From contig JAITQG010000009.1 of NCBI GenBank assembly GCA_031289015.1, positions 1-47,926 of the forward strand: a stretch of DNA of 47,926 nucleotides. The letters run 5' to 3'. The position numbers and the translations under genes were made by a program. This DNA comes from Lactobacillaceae bacterium. Its GTDB lineage: Bacteria > Bacillota > Bacilli > Lactobacillales > Lactobacillaceae. Below, one piece after another: positions 1 through 8,754 of the stretch. Position 1 is the stretch's first letter, and every line of letters starts with the position of its first letter. The notes below the pieces were generated by a model. That model was not told the origin of the DNA. It made no database searches and saw only the letters and a program-made list of their open reading frames with translations.

Positions 1-104
1 GCCGAATCCCTTAGACTAGCAGGACTCTGTCGCCCACTTCTATGCCAGCAATGCGGAGCCCTTCCCCCAACCAACCCCACAATCACTTGGCCCAAAGGGA
101 CAAC

Positions 105-130
105 AAAAAAAGGGCCAGAAATCCCAGCCC
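105..130 (-). terminator. Rho-independent terminator after dacA
   Basis: Read on the minus strand, GGGCTGGGATTTCTGGCCC folds into a hairpin (four GC pairs at the base, then wobble pairs) and is followed by seven Ts (A-run at 105-111). It lies 9 bases beyond the dacA stop and closes the response regulator-kinase-dacA unit. Confidence 0.75.
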
Positions 131-138
131 AAGTAAAA

Positions 139-1416
139 TTATTCAAAAAAAGTCTGAAAGAACGTTTTAATGTGGTTAAGTTGCAAAGTCCACCAATCAG
201 CCTTATGCACCTCTTCCCCACTAATCAAAGTAACATACGGCGGATTCCCCAGCATGTCATTCAAACGATTGTATTCATCCTCATTATCACTTTCAAGAAA
301 CACCAACTCATGCCGATCAACCTCTTGCCCCTTTTTGAGCGGTGCCGAAATCGCCGTCAACCCGCGCGTCATAATCCCAACATTTTTCGCATCAAAATTT
401 TTAGGTGCAAAGAACCGCGTGGCAGTGGCCGTCCTTAATGGATAAGGCTTATTAGGCTTGGCATCTTTAACGGTAACTTTGCGGACCATTTTATCAGCGG
501 GCAACGTAACAGTTTTTAACTCTTTCTTAGCTTGATTCAACATGGTGATGGTATCATCAAAAACGGCATTCGACGTATCAAAATTATTGCCCAGCACGAC
601 TGAAATCACGTGTTGCTGATCCAAAGTGGTCAACCCAACAAATGAATAACCGTTTGTAACGGCAGACCCGGTTTTCAAACCTTCAAAGGTATACCCACGC
701 CCGTTGCTCAACAACGCGTTTGTGTTCTTAATTTCAACCATCCCATCGCGTGAAGGTGTTTCTACCGCTTGCTTGCGCGTGTACGTCAACAAGGCTGGAA
801 AATCCTCAATCACGTGTTTGGCCACCGTGGCTAATTCACGCGCTGACAACTTGTTTTCAGCATCCCCAGGCATACTCTCAATCTTGTACACCCCCATGTC
901 TTCATTGGGCAACCCAGAAGGCGAGACTAATTTGGCGTCTTCAATCCCCCAAGTAGCTAATTGCTCATTCATTTTGGCCACGAAATCCGGCACTTTACCC
1001 GACACTTTTTCTGCCAAAGCAATTGAGGCGGCGTTTGATGAGGCGATTAATGTTTGCTCAATCAAATCATGGACCGTAATTTTTTGGTTTTCAGCTAACG
1101 GCACCCCGCTATAGGCTTGGTTTTCACTGAATTCAGATAAATCTTTTGAAATGATAACTTCTGACTCATTATTTAATTGCTTATCTTTGATGGCTTGTTC
1201 AACCAAATAAACGGTTAGTAATTTGGTCGTTGAGGCGATTGGATACCGGGTTTTGCTGTCCTTATCTGACAAGATTTGCCCAGTATCTAAATCGACCAAC
1301 AAAGCCGCTTCTCCACCAATGTTCGTCGGTGTTAACAAGGCGGCTGACACCGGTGCCCCTGGCAACATTAAGATAACTATCAGCCCGGTTAGCAACCAGT
1401 ATTTAACTTTCTTCAT
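139..1416 (-). CDS. dacA: D-alanyl-D-alanine carboxypeptidase (PBP5 type, peptidase S11)
   Basis: Secreted penicillin-binding protein that removes the terminal D-Ala from peptidoglycan stem pentapeptides. All three active-site motifs of family S11 are visible: STTK (S62-K65), SSN (126-128) and KTG (248-250). The N-terminus is a signal peptide (MKK, hydrophobic stretch, then VSAA near residue 26). The C-terminus is a beta-rich domain ending in an amphipathic aromatic tail (WWTLQLNHIKTFFQTFFE) that could anchor it to the membrane. I chose the ATG at 1416 because GGGGGGAGAC lies just upstream and the protein then begins with a normal signal peptide; an upstream extension of 15 codons is possible but has no good ribosome site. 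The RBS overlaps the end of the histidine kinase gene, so translation is probably coupled. Length (425 aa) is normal for the family. Confidence 0.93.
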   Translation of the reverse strand: MKKVKYWLLTGLIVILMLPGAPVSAALLTPTNIGGEAALLVDLDTGQILSDKDSKTRYPIASTTKLLTVYLVEQAIKDKQLNNESEVIISKDLSEFSENQAYSGVPLAENQKITVHDLIEQTLIASSNAASIALAEKVSGKVPDFVAKMNEQLATWGIEDAKLVSPSGLPNEDMGVYKIESMPGDAENKLSARELATVAKHVIEDFPALLTYTRKQAVETPSRDGMVEIKNTNALLSNGRGYTFEGLKTGSAVTNGYSFVGLTTLDQQHVISVVLGNNFDTSNAVFDDTITMLNQAKKELKTVTLPADKMVRKVTVKDAKPNKPYPLRTATATRFFAPKNFDAKNVGIMTRGLTAISAPLKKGQEVDRHELVFLESDNEDEYNRLNDMLGNPPYVTLISGEEVHKADWWTLQLNHIKTFFQTFFE

Positions 1417-1429
1417 CTCTGTCTCCCCC

Positions 1430-2536
1430 CTATTGCGTTGGTTCCATTGGTAAGCGCACAATGAAGCTCGTCATTTGCGCATCTGATTCGACTCGAATTG
1501 TCCCGCCGTGTGCATCAACAATGCCACTGACAATCGCTAATCCCAAGCCGGTACCCCCAGTTTTTAAATTACGTGAACTTTCCACCCGGTAAAACCGATC
1601 AAATAACCGACTTAGCGCGTCTTCTGGAATCTGTTCACCATTGTTTTGGACCCGCACTTCGACTTGATTATCTGGTAGCACCTTGGCCGTCAACCGAATG
1701 AAGGTCGCCCCATCTCCATATTTTAATGCATTTGAAATTAAATTCATAAACACGCGGGCTAAACGGTCTGGATCCCCCACCATTTGAATGCTTGTTTGGT
1801 TGGTAATCGCGGTAATCACCACGGCCTTATCCTCGGCTTCCAACTCATAATTAACCGCCAATTGATTTAACATCGCCGTTAAATCAAGTGGGGCCCAGCG
1901 GAGTTTGAAATCAACTTGGGCGACTTGCGTGTAATCAAACAAATCTTCGACCAAGGAGCGCATTTGTTCTGCCTTAGCAAAAGCCGTATTGGTGTATTTA
2001 GTAATATCTTGTTTACTCAAATTGTTCCCTGGATTGTTTTTCACCAAGCCCAGATAGCCCAAAATCGAAGTCAGTGGTGTTCGCAAATCATGGGAAACAT
2101 TGGCAATCATTTCGTCCTTTGAGCGTTCAATCTCGCGTTCTTCAGTCATTGCGGTTTGTGCGGCGGTAAATAGGCCGTTGACGTTTTCCACCATCGGCCG
2201 CAACCGCTTAACTCGAATTTGTTGATCCAAGCCAGTGGCATCCGGGGTCAAAATATGATGGCGTAATTCACCAATTTGACTGGCAATGACGGCCAATAAA
2301 GCGCGCTCATAAAAGAAATGAATCAACCATAGCCATAACAAGACCATCGCCCCTACCACGATCACGACATCCCACACGTCATGCGTGACGATATATTCAA
2401 TTTCTTTGAGCCAATTGACGGTGTGAAAACGCACTTCGGTCAGTAATAATAACCCAATCGCAAATAACATCAAAAGCAGGGCTGAAACCACTGATTTGAC
2501 AAAGATTATTAACCAATCCAGTCCTCTGAGTTTCAT
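1430..2536 (-). CDS. Membrane sensor histidine kinase (VanS/PhoR-like)
   Basis: Sensor kinase of a two-component system; partner of the response regulator at 2561-3253. Two membrane helices lie near residues 9-33 and 55-76, with only a short extracellular loop. The phosphoacceptor is H149 in NVSHDLRTP, the N box is NLISNALKY (N265/N269), and the nucleotide lid is GTGLGL (about 328-333). The G1 box is degenerate (QNNGEQI rather than DxGxGI), which is common in this group. The start at 2536 is preceded by AAAGGAGAGCAGGG. Its stop lies 13 bases before the dacA start, so the carboxypeptidase belongs to the same transcript. A short loop between the helices suggests sensing within or close to the membrane, for example of cell-wall stress; this is inference. 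Confidence 0.92.
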   Translation of the reverse strand: MKLRGLDWLIIFVKSVVSALLLMLFAIGLLLLTEVRFHTVNWLKEIEYIVTHDVWDVVIVVGAMVLLWLWLIHFFYERALLAVIASQIGELRHHILTPDATGLDQQIRVKRLRPMVENVNGLFTAAQTAMTEEREIERSKDEMIANVSHDLRTPLTSILGYLGLVKNNPGNNLSKQDITKYTNTAFAKAEQMRSLVEDLFDYTQVAQVDFKLRWAPLDLTAMLNQLAVNYELEAEDKAVVITAITNQTSIQMVGDPDRLARVFMNLISNALKYGDGATFIRLTAKVLPDNQVEVRVQNNGEQIPEDALSRLFDRFYRVESSRNLKTGGTGLGLAIVSGIVDAHGGTIRVESDAQMTSFIVRLPMEPTQ

Positions 2537-2560
2537 CCCTGCTCTCCTTTAATCAATTGC

Positions 2561-3253
2561 CTATAAAACTTCAATCTTATAACCAACGCCCCAAACCGTT
2601 TGCACGACTTGGTTGCCATCAGTTGCTTCTTCTAACTTGTCACGTAAATGTGAAACGTGGACCATAACGGTCTTAGCTGACACGGCAGCTTCTTGTTGCC
2701 AAACGCGCTCGAAAATATCATCAGCACTAAACACCCGGTTGGGATGTGATGCCAACAAATACAAGATGCCAAATTCTAACGCCGTCAAATTGACTTCTTG
2801 GCCATCCGCCGTCTTGACTTCATGACTATCCTTGTTGATGGTCAAAGGTCCAATGTCGAGCACTTCAGGCGCATTTTGCACAGTGCCACCGGTTTGTGAA
2901 CGGCGCAATAAAGCCTTCACACGCGCCATGACAGCTAGTGGATTGAAAGGCTTAGTTACGTAATCGTCAGCGCCCGTAATCAAGCCTTGGATTTCATCCA
3001 TTGCGCCTGCCTTGGCCGTCAAGAACATAATCGGAATATTGCTATCCTTACGTACTTCCTTGACCACTTCGGTTCCCGTCATTTCTGGCATCATAATGTC
3101 CAAAATGACCAAAGCAACGTCTGGATTCGTCCGCAACTTCATCAGTGCTTCTTTACCGTTCATCGCCATTAAAGGTTCATGACCTTCATTTTTGATGTAA
3201 ATTTCCAACAATTCCAAAATTTCTTGATCATCGTCAACAATCAAAATTTTCAT
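2561..3253 (-). CDS. OmpR-family response regulator
   Basis: DNA-binding response regulator with an N-terminal receiver domain and a C-terminal winged-helix domain (about residues 130-230). Receiver residues are visible: acidic pocket DDD (7-9), phosphoacceptor D52 in LDIMMP, T79 in LTAK and K101 in KPF. The winged helix has the usual LTALEFGILYLLASHP and VWGVGYKI segments. The ATG at 3253 is preferred over an in-frame upstream start because AAGGAG sits just upstream and MKILIVDDD is the standard family N-terminus. It is followed by its cognate kinase (24-base gap) and by dacA, so it probably controls cell-wall genes, including dacA. Confidence 0.93.
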   Translation of the reverse strand: MKILIVDDDQEILELLEIYIKNEGHEPLMAMNGKEALMKLRTNPDVALVILDIMMPEMTGTEVVKEVRKDSNIPIMFLTAKAGAMDEIQGLITGADDYVTKPFNPLAVMARVKALLRRSQTGGTVQNAPEVLDIGPLTINKDSHEVKTADGQEVNLTALEFGILYLLASHPNRVFSADDIFERVWQQEAAVSAKTVMVHVSHLRDKLEEATDGNQVVQTVWGVGYKIEVL

Positions 3254-3286
3254 GAGCGTGCTCCTTATCAAATAGTTATCTTTTTG

Positions 3287-3292
3287 ATTATA
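3287..3292 (-). promoter_or_regulatory. Possible -10 element for the response regulator operon
   Basis: A perfect TATAAT on the minus strand lies 34 bases upstream of the response regulator start, in the 41-base gap after the DUF1129 gene. I see no convincing -35 at the right distance, so this is only a candidate. Confidence 0.3.
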
Positions 3293-3294
3293 GC

Positions 3295-4038
3295 TTAATT
3301 CTTACGATTTCTTGATGCAGAACCCAGGAATCCACCTGAAATGCCTGTTTTCTTACGCCAAGCGCGGAAACCAAGAAAGGCAATCGCGGCAATTGCGATG
3401 TACACATACCCTGGCAAAAGCGGATTGATGAATGGTGGCAAGCTTGCCAAACTAAGGTACACGGCAAACCACACGATAAAGCCGGCAACTGCTCCCAAGA
3501 GGCGCTTCCAACGGTTCATTTTTTCGTTGGCCATGATTTTGGTAACCAAGGCAAACAACAATCCACCGGTGATTGACGTCAACAACAATGACGTAATTCC
3601 GGCCGCTCCACCATTGGCACCGCGGCTAAACTTTGAAAAGGTCATCGTTAGCCCAAACATGAATGAGAACAACATCAAGAAGGTCAATGTGTTGTCAATG
3701 GCCAAATGGGTAAACTTAGCCTTGGCATAATTGCTAGGGCTCTTAGCTTGAATATTAGCTTCCTTCACCTTGATTCCAAGGGCTTCAGCTGGCGTACCGA
3801 ATAATTGCTTGGCGGTTTTACCCGTCTTTTGCCCAGCCAATAATTGTGCTGCGATATCAGCGACTAAGGGAGCTTGTTTCTTGCTATCCGTCACGAGTTG
3901 GGCGGCATCATAGACGAAGCTTTGATTACGCTTGCTCAAACCAGATTTAGCTAAATCGGCCCGGGTTGGCAAAATGGTCACGGATTGAACTTCTTCATCT
4001 TGTTTATTTACTTCTGGTTTATTTACTTCTTCTGTCAT
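3295..4038 (-). CDS. DUF1129 family integral membrane protein
   Basis: Protein of 247 residues with a hydrophilic N-terminal half (residues 1-105, charged, ending in KSPSNYAKAKFTHLAID) and four predicted membrane helices between about 110 and 235. The C-terminal tail is basic. This layout and the position directly after ychF match the DUF1129 proteins of lactobacilli and Leuconostoc relatives, whose function is not known. The gene follows ychF by 38 bases on the same strand and is probably the last gene of the rsmG-parAB-ychF transcript. No enzymatic motif is visible. Confidence 0.8.
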   Translation of the reverse strand: MTEEVNKPEVNKQDEEVQSVTILPTRADLAKSGLSKRNQSFVYDAAQLVTDSKKQAPLVADIAAQLLAGQKTGKTAKQLFGTPAEALGIKVKEANIQAKSPSNYAKAKFTHLAIDNTLTFLMLFSFMFGLTMTFSKFSRGANGGAAGITSLLLTSITGGLLFALVTKIMANEKMNRWKRLLGAVAGFIVWFAVYLSLASLPPFINPLLPGYVYIAIAAIAFLGFRAWRKKTGISGGFLGSASRNRKN

Positions 4039-4076
4039 TTAATTTCTACTCTTTTCTAAATGTTGCTTGTTTACGC

Positions 4077-5177
4077 CTAGACGTTAAACAAGAACTCCAT
4101 GATGTCGCCGTCTTGCACGACATATTCTTTACCTTCTGAACGCAAACGGCCAGCTTCTTTAACGGCTTTTTCTGATCCGTACTTATCCAAATCCTCAAAG
4201 CTCATGGTTTCAGCACGGATAAAGCCCCGTTCGAAGTCAGAATGAATGACCCCAGCGGTTTCAGGCGCCTTGGCTCCAGCTTTAAACGTCCAAGCGCGGG
4301 TTTCTTTCACCCCAGCGGTAAAGAAGGTCCGCAAATCCAACAAGTGGTAAGCAGCTTGAATCAAAATGTTCAAGCCAGGTTCTTCCACCCCTTGCATTTC
4401 CAAGAATTCAGCTTGGTCAGCTGGATCCATGCCGGCAATTTCTTCTTCGGCGCGGGCTGACAAACCAATCACTTCAGCCCCTTCTTCGGCCACGTAGTCT
4501 TTGATCTGTTGGAAATACTTTGAAGCCGCTGGGTCAGCCATGTCATCTTCGGCCACGTTGGCGACATAGATGGTTGGCTTGGTCGTCAACAAGAACAAGC
4601 CCTTAGCTAGCTTTTGTTGTTCAGCATTGAATTCCACGATGCGCGCAGGCTTACCAGCTTCTAAGACCGGCTTGATCATTTCCAAAACTTCAAATTCAGC
4701 CTTGGCCGTCTTGTCACCACCCTTAGCGGAACGGGCCACCTTATCGTAGCGCTTATCAACGGTTTCCAAATCGGCCAAAATCAATTCTGTGTTGATCGTT
4801 TCAATATCATCAATCGGATCAACTTTCCCCGTCACGTGGACGATATTGTCATCATCAAAGGCCCGCACCACATGCACAATGGCGTTGACCTGGCGAATAT
4901 TTTCGAGGAACTTATTGCCCAAACCTTCACCCTTTGAAGCACCTTGAACGATGCCGGCAATATCCGTAAATTCAAAAGTCGTTGGAATAATTTTGTTGGT
5001 CTTGACGATTTCGGCAATGCGCGCCATCCGTTTGTCTGGCACTTCGACCATCCCCACGTTTGGTTCGATCGTCGCGAAGGGATAATTTGCCATTTCGGCC
5101 CCTGCTTTAGTAATTGCGTTAAATAATGTTGACTTACCAACGTTTGGTAGCCCAACGATGCCTGCTGTTAATGCCAC
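4077..5177 (-). CDS. ychF: Ribosome-binding ATPase YchF (Obg family)
   Basis: P-loop NTPase of the Obg/YchF group that binds ribosomes and hydrolyses ATP rather than GTP. Motifs in order: G1 GLPNVGKST (9-17), switch/G3 [20 protein letters not shown], a coiled-coil insertion around residues 130-165, and a C-terminal TGS domain (about 280-366). Its 366 residues are standard. The start codon is GTG at 5177 (GTG GCA TTA ACA), preceded by AGGTGAAAAACT. The gene sits between DUF951 and DUF1129 genes, the usual order in this group of bacteria. Confidence 0.97.
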   Translation of the reverse strand: MALTAGIVGLPNVGKSTLFNAITKAGAEMANYPFATIEPNVGMVEVPDKRMARIAEIVKTNKIIPTTFEFTDIAGIVQGASKGEGLGNKFLENIRQVNAIVHVVRAFDDDNIVHVTGKVDPIDDIETINTELILADLETVDKRYDKVARSAKGGDKTAKAEFEVLEMIKPVLEAGKPARIVEFNAEQQKLAKGLFLLTTKPTIYVANVAEDDMADPAASKYFQQIKDYVAEEGAEVIGLSARAEEEIAGMDPADQAEFLEMQGVEEPGLNILIQAAYHLLDLRTFFTAGVKETRAWTFKAGAKAPETAGVIHSDFERGFIRAETMSFEDLDKYGSEKAVKEAGRLRSEGKEYVVQDGDIMEFLFNV

Positions 5178-5204
5178 AGTTTTTCACCTATCCTTTTTGT
5201 TTTT

Positions 5205-5393
5205 TTAATTTTCACTTTGATGGCGAAGGACTTTTTTGAAGCGCTTGTCAAAATCATGTCTGGTTAACATAACCAAGCGCCCACAGCCTTCGCAAACGAT
5301 TTTCATATCTGCGCCAATCCGAATTAATTCCCATTCGTTGGCTCCACACGCATGTGGCTTTTTCATCTCGACAATATCATGTAGCTCGTACAT
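5205..5393 (-). CDS. DUF951 domain-containing small protein
   Basis: Small protein of 62 residues matching the DUF951 family, a conserved but uncharacterised family of Gram-positive bacteria. It has HACGANEWELIRIGADMKIVCEGCGR, with three cysteines (C17, C34, C37) whose spacing would suit metal binding. It begins 12 bases after parB with CGAGGTG as RBS, and is followed by ychF 27 bases later. The parB-DUF951-ychF order is conserved in lactobacilli. Confidence 0.9.
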   Translation of the reverse strand: MYELHDIVEMKKPHACGANEWELIRIGADMKIVCEGCGRLVMLTRHDFDKRFKKVLRHQSEN

Positions 5394-5405
5394 TTTACAC
5401 CTCGG

Positions 5406-6305
5406 CTAATCCAATGAAATGCCCAACACATCAATAATGCGGTTCAAATCCGCTTCGGACAAATAACTAATTTCAATCTTGCCGGCACCCTTGCGATTAG
5501 CTGACAAGGCCACCTTTGTGCCAAACTTGTCTTCCAAGGCCGCTTGGGTCGCTTGCATAAAGGCATTGGCTTCTGGCTTTGCGACTGGCACTTCGCCTTG
5601 TTCATTTAAGCGATTCACTAATTGTTCGAGGCTGCGGACAGTCATGCCTTCAGCCACCGCGCGCTTAGCTACTGGTAAGATGCGCCGCTTATTATGCAAA
5701 CCAAGCAACGTCCGGGCTTGCCCCATTGACAGGTTGCCTGTATCTAATAGGTCTTTAACTTCATCTGGCAAATTCAACAAGCGCAACATGTTGGCCACAG
5801 CTGAACGCGCCTTACCCAAGCGTTTAGCGACTTGTTCTTGAGTCAAACGCATCGTGTCCATCATCGTCTTGTAGGCGACGGCTTCTTCGATCGGTGACAA
5901 ATCTTCACGTTGCAAGTTTTCCAAAATGGCCGCTTGCATCATGGTTTCATTATCAAATTTACGGACAACCGCTGGGATTTCCGTCAAGCCCGCTAACTGC
6001 GAAGCCCGCCAGCGTCGTTCACCAGCTAAAATTTCATATTTCGCATTATCAGCCGGATGATGGCGCACAATCACGGGTTGCAAAACGCCATTTTCTTTGA
6101 TCGAAGCAGCCAATTCGCGCAACGCATCTTCGTCAAACACATGCCGGGGTTGATAAGGGTTCGCTGATAGCTTAGTGACATCAATTTCACGGACACTATC
6201 GGCGGTCGCAACTGTCGCGTCTACACCTTGTTCACCGAATAGTGCGTCTAACCCACCACCAGTGAGCCCATTGCCTAAAGCTGTTTTTTTCTTACTTGTT
6301 GTCAT
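5406..6305 (-). CDS. parB: Chromosome partitioning protein ParB (Spo0J family)
   Basis: CTP-dependent DNA clamp that loads at parS and spreads along DNA to organise the origin region and recruit SMC. The N-terminal CTPase/ParB domain includes the NPYQPR segment (49-54) and the box II motif GERRWRA (95-101). A helix-turn-helix follows (TQEQVAKRLGKARSAVANM, about 155-173), and the C-terminal dimerisation domain occupies about 240-299. Its first 14 bases overlap the end of parA, with AGGAGGT inside parA, indicating translational coupling. A good parS site lies at 7949-7964, 0.9 kb upstream of parA. Confidence 0.96.
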   Translation of the reverse strand: MTTSKKKTALGNGLTGGGLDALFGEQGVDATVATADSVREIDVTKLSANPYQPRHVFDEDALRELAASIKENGVLQPVIVRHHPADNAKYEILAGERRWRASQLAGLTEIPAVVRKFDNETMMQAAILENLQREDLSPIEEAVAYKTMMDTMRLTQEQVAKRLGKARSAVANMLRLLNLPDEVKDLLDTGNLSMGQARTLLGLHNKRRILPVAKRAVAEGMTVRSLEQLVNRLNEQGEVPVAKPEANAFMQATQAALEDKFGTKVALSANRKGAGKIEISYLSEADLNRIIDVLGISLD

Positions 6306-7062
6306 GAGCTGCCAGTACCTCCTGGGCTAATTCGTCGTACACTTCGGCCCCTTTTGAATTCGGGTCGTAATCTTGAATGGCTAATCCGTGACTTGGCGCC
6401 TCTGATAAGCGCACATTACGTGGAATGTAGGTTGCATAAACCTTATCGCCAAAGTATTCGCGCACATTGGAAACGACTTCGTTTGACAAGTTGGTCCGCG
6501 TATCGACCATCGTCATCAATACCCCTTCAATTTCCAAATCTGGATTAAAATGCTTTTTAACCAATTTGACGTTGTTGAGCAATTGGCCCAAACCTTCCAA
6601 CGCATAGTATTCAGCTTGGACAGGAATCAAAATCGAATCAGCTGCTGAAAAGGTATTAATGGTGATCAAGCCTAATGCAGGGGGATTATCGATCAAAATA
6701 TAATCATATTGATTGCGAATATCCTTCAACGCATCTTTGAGCTTAGTTTCACGCGCCATCACAGGGGCTAATTCCAACTCGGCACCCGCCAAACGAATCG
6801 TGGCTGGCACAATATCCATACCTTCATGACTCGAAGCAATGATGGCTTCTTCAATGGGCAAGCCTTGGACCAATACATCGTAGACATCGCGTTCGATGGA
6901 TGATTTATGTACGCCCGAACCTGACGTGGCGTTCCCTTGTGCATCAGTATCAATAATGAGCACTTTTTTACCCGCCGAGGCCAATGATGCGCCCAAGTTG
7001 ACGGTTGTGGTCGTTTTTCCAACGCCACCTTTTTGATTAGCTAATGCAATTACGTGTCCCAT
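6292..7062 (-). CDS. parA: Chromosome partitioning ATPase ParA (Soj)
   Basis: Deviant Walker-type ATPase that works with ParB in origin segregation and regulation of replication initiation. The deviant Walker A motif KGGVGKTTT spans residues 11-19, Walker A' is VLIIDTDAQGN (about 34-44), and Walker B is YILIDNPP (about 119-126). Length 256 aa is typical of chromosomal Soj. RBS AAAGGA precedes the ATG at 7062. It is cotranscribed with rsmG (24-base gap) and overlaps parB. Confidence 0.96.
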   Translation of the reverse strand: MGHVIALANQKGGVGKTTTTVNLGASLASAGKKVLIIDTDAQGNATSGSGVHKSSIERDVYDVLVQGLPIEEAIIASSHEGMDIVPATIRLAGAELELAPVMARETKLKDALKDIRNQYDYILIDNPPALGLITINTFSAADSILIPVQAEYYALEGLGQLLNNVKLVKKHFNPDLEIEGVLMTMVDTRTNLSNEVVSNVREYFGDKVYATYIPRNVRLSEAPSHGLAIQDYDPNSKGAEVYDELAQEVLAAHDNK

Positions 7063-7086
7063 GACATTCCTTTCTAAAGCAAGTGT

Positions 7087-7806
7087 TTATAACGGATTAC
7101 GGACTGGATCGCCCGGCTTACGTGGATATTTTTTCGGCGTCGGCACTGTCTTATCAATCACAATCACCGTCCGCGGATCGCCATTTGGCAAGGTCGCATC
7201 AAATTGTTCGCCAATTTTACCACCTAAGACGCGAATTGCTTGGTTGGCCTGGATTAATTCATCCTCAGCTTGACTCCCCTTCATTGCCAAGAGCACGCCG
7301 CCAACTTTGACAAATGGTAACGTCAATTCACCCAACACGTTCAAGCGAGCAAGGGCGCGGGCCGTAGCAACATCAAATTGCTCACGCGCTGGAGCCGTCT
7401 TGTTACCAAATTCCTCAGCACGAGCATGAACGGCTTGCACATCCTCAAGCCCTAATTCTTGCACTAAATCGTTTAAAAACTTAATTCGCTTGTTCAGCGC
7501 GTCGATAATAGTGACCTGCAATTGTGGGAAAGCAATCTTTAGCGGCAATGACGGAAAGCCCGCCCCAGCGCCAACATCGATCATGTGTAGAGCGTCGGTT
7601 TGTAATTTAGGATACGCAAACGCAAGCGTCAACGAATCAAAGAAATGTTTCAAGTAAACTTCACTTTGCTCGGTAATCGCCGTTAAGTTCATGTGCGCAT
7701 TAACTTCGACTAAGCGCTCGTAGTAAGTCTGGTATTGCGCCATTTGACGCGCGTCTAGCTCAATATTATGCGTTGCCAACGCGGCAGCAAATTCATCGGG
7801 ATTCAT
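7087..7806 (-). CDS. rsmG: 16S rRNA (guanine527-N7)-methyltransferase RsmG
   Basis: SAM-dependent methyltransferase that modifies G527 of 16S rRNA (formerly GidB). The SAM-binding motif I is MIDVGAGAGFPSLPLKIA (about 75-92), followed by VTIIDALNKRIKFLNDL and by the VATARALA segment (about 145) typical of RsmG. Its 239 residues are normal. AAAGGAG lies six bases before the ATG. It is the first gene of the operon that continues with parA-parB; the promoter is at 7885-7913. RsmG next to parAB is a classic origin-proximal arrangement. Confidence 0.95.
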   Translation of the reverse strand: MNPDEFAAALATHNIELDARQMAQYQTYYERLVEVNAHMNLTAITEQSEVYLKHFFDSLTLAFAYPKLQTDALHMIDVGAGAGFPSLPLKIAFPQLQVTIIDALNKRIKFLNDLVQELGLEDVQAVHARAEEFGNKTAPAREQFDVATARALARLNVLGELTLPFVKVGGVLLAMKGSQAEDELIQANQAIRVLGGKIGEQFDATLPNGDPRTVIVIDKTVPTPKKYPRKPGDPVRNPL

Positions 7807-7884
7807 GGCGTACTCCTTTTACTGAATATTCCCTGTTACAGAACCGGTAAAATATGGGCCTGAACAAGAAACTAACTAAGTAGA

Positions 7885-7913
7885 ATATTACATGAAAACC
7901 CGCATTCTTTCAA
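7885..7913 (-). promoter_or_regulatory. SigmaA-type promoter of the rsmG-parAB operon
   Basis: On the minus strand TTGAAA (7908-7913) and TAATAT (7885-7890) are separated by 17 bases, upstream of rsmG. This is the best promoter match in the rsmG-rpiA gap. Confidence 0.6.
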
Positions 7914-7948
7914 CAATTTTAACGACACCTTAAACTTGAGCGGTGGGG

Positions 7949-7964
7949 TGTTTCACGTGGAACA
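7949..7964. promoter_or_regulatory. parS: parS centromere-like ParB binding site
   Basis: The 16-base sequence TGTTTCACGTGGAACA matches the conserved bacterial parS (consensus TGTTNCACGTGNAACA); the two half-sites differ only at the variable position. It lies between the divergent rsmG and rpiA promoters, 0.9 kb from parA. ParB from 5406-6305 is expected to load here. No other full match was seen in the window. Confidence 0.9.
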
Positions 7965-8000
7965 TAGAAACCGGATAAAATGCACATTTTAAACGCATAA

Positions 8001-8030
8001 TTGGCAATCTGCCCTATTTTTTGGGATAAT
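8001..8030 (+). promoter_or_regulatory. SigmaA-type promoter of rpiA
   Basis: TTGGCA (8001-8006) and GATAAT (8025-8030) with an 18-base spacer, 36 bases upstream of the rpiA start. Each box differs from consensus by one base. parS lies 36 bases upstream of the -35. Confidence 0.6.
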
Positions 8031-8066
8031 GGAATAAGTAAATCTAGATTTGAAATGGAGCTGCAC

Positions 8067-8747
8067 ATGACTACTGATGAACTAAAGAAAGCTGCCGGTT
8101 TCCACGCCGCAACATTTGTGCAAGACGGCATGGTTGTGGGCATCGGTTCGGGTTCGACCATTGCGTATGTGATCGAAGCACTCGGCAAACGCGTTGAAGA
8201 AGAAGGCCTCCAAATCATTGGCGTCCCCACCTCTGACAAAACCCGTCGGACAGCGGCTAAGCTAGGTATTCCAATGTATAACGTCGATGATGTTGATCAC
8301 ATTGATTTGACAATTGACGGCGCTGATCAAATTGATAGTTCCTTTGCCGCCATTAAAGGTGGTGGAGCTGCATTGTTGTGGGAAAAAATTGTTGCGATCA
8401 ACTCAACCAAAAACATTTGGGTGGTTGATGACGCAAAAATGGCCAAAAAATTGACCCATTTCCTGCCCGTCGAAGTGATTCCATATGGTGCTGATCAAAT
8501 CTTCAAACGGCTTGAGGCCAAGGGTTACAGCCCAAGTTGGCGAAAAGATCAAAATGGTAATCCCGTCCGGACTGACTCGGCAAATTACTTGATCGATTTG
8601 CATATGGAGCAAATCGACGACCCATTTACCTTGGGGGCTGAATTGACGAGCATGGTCGGCGTGGTCGAACATGGTTTGTTTTTAAACATTGTTGATGAAG
8701 TTGTAATCGGCAGCCCTGATGGCGTTGAAGTCATCTCGGCACATTAA
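8067..8747 (+). CDS. rpiA: Ribose-5-phosphate isomerase A
   Basis: Interconverts ribose 5-phosphate and ribulose 5-phosphate in the pentose phosphate (phosphoketolase) pathway. Family motifs are visible: GIGSGST phosphate-binding loop (about 27-33), DGADQID (about 84-90) with the catalytic aspartates, and KGGGAALLWEK (about 97-107). I chose the ATG at 8067, since GGAG lies six bases upstream and the protein then has the usual 226 residues; the earlier ATG at 8055 and the longer extension lack a ribosome site. It is a single-gene unit with its own promoter and a strong terminator. Confidence 0.95.
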   Translation: MTTDELKKAAGFHAATFVQDGMVVGIGSGSTIAYVIEALGKRVEEEGLQIIGVPTSDKTRRTAAKLGIPMYNVDDVDHIDLTIDGADQIDSSFAAIKGGGAALLWEKIVAINSTKNIWVVDDAKMAKKLTHFLPVEVIPYGADQIFKRLEAKGYSPSWRKDQNGNPVRTDSANYLIDLHMEQIDDPFTLGAELTSMVGVVEHGLFLNIVDEVVIGSPDGVEVISAH

Positions 8748-8754
8748 GACCTAA

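Noticed and set aside
1-104. Possible end of a further minus-strand gene, with a 23-codon open stretch ending in IEVGDRVLLV
   Set aside because: The stretch begins after a stop codon, has no ATG or ribosome site, and lies beyond the dacA terminator. Nothing supports translation.
704-1114. Long plus-strand open frame opposite dacA (136 codons), as well as others opposite gshA, parB and rsmG
   Set aside because: They are antisense to well-supported genes with conserved motifs, lack ribosome sites and show no family features.
8001-8066. 22-residue N-terminal extension of RpiA
   Set aside because: It would begin inside the -35 promoter box, upstream of the likely transcription start, and lacks a ribosome site.
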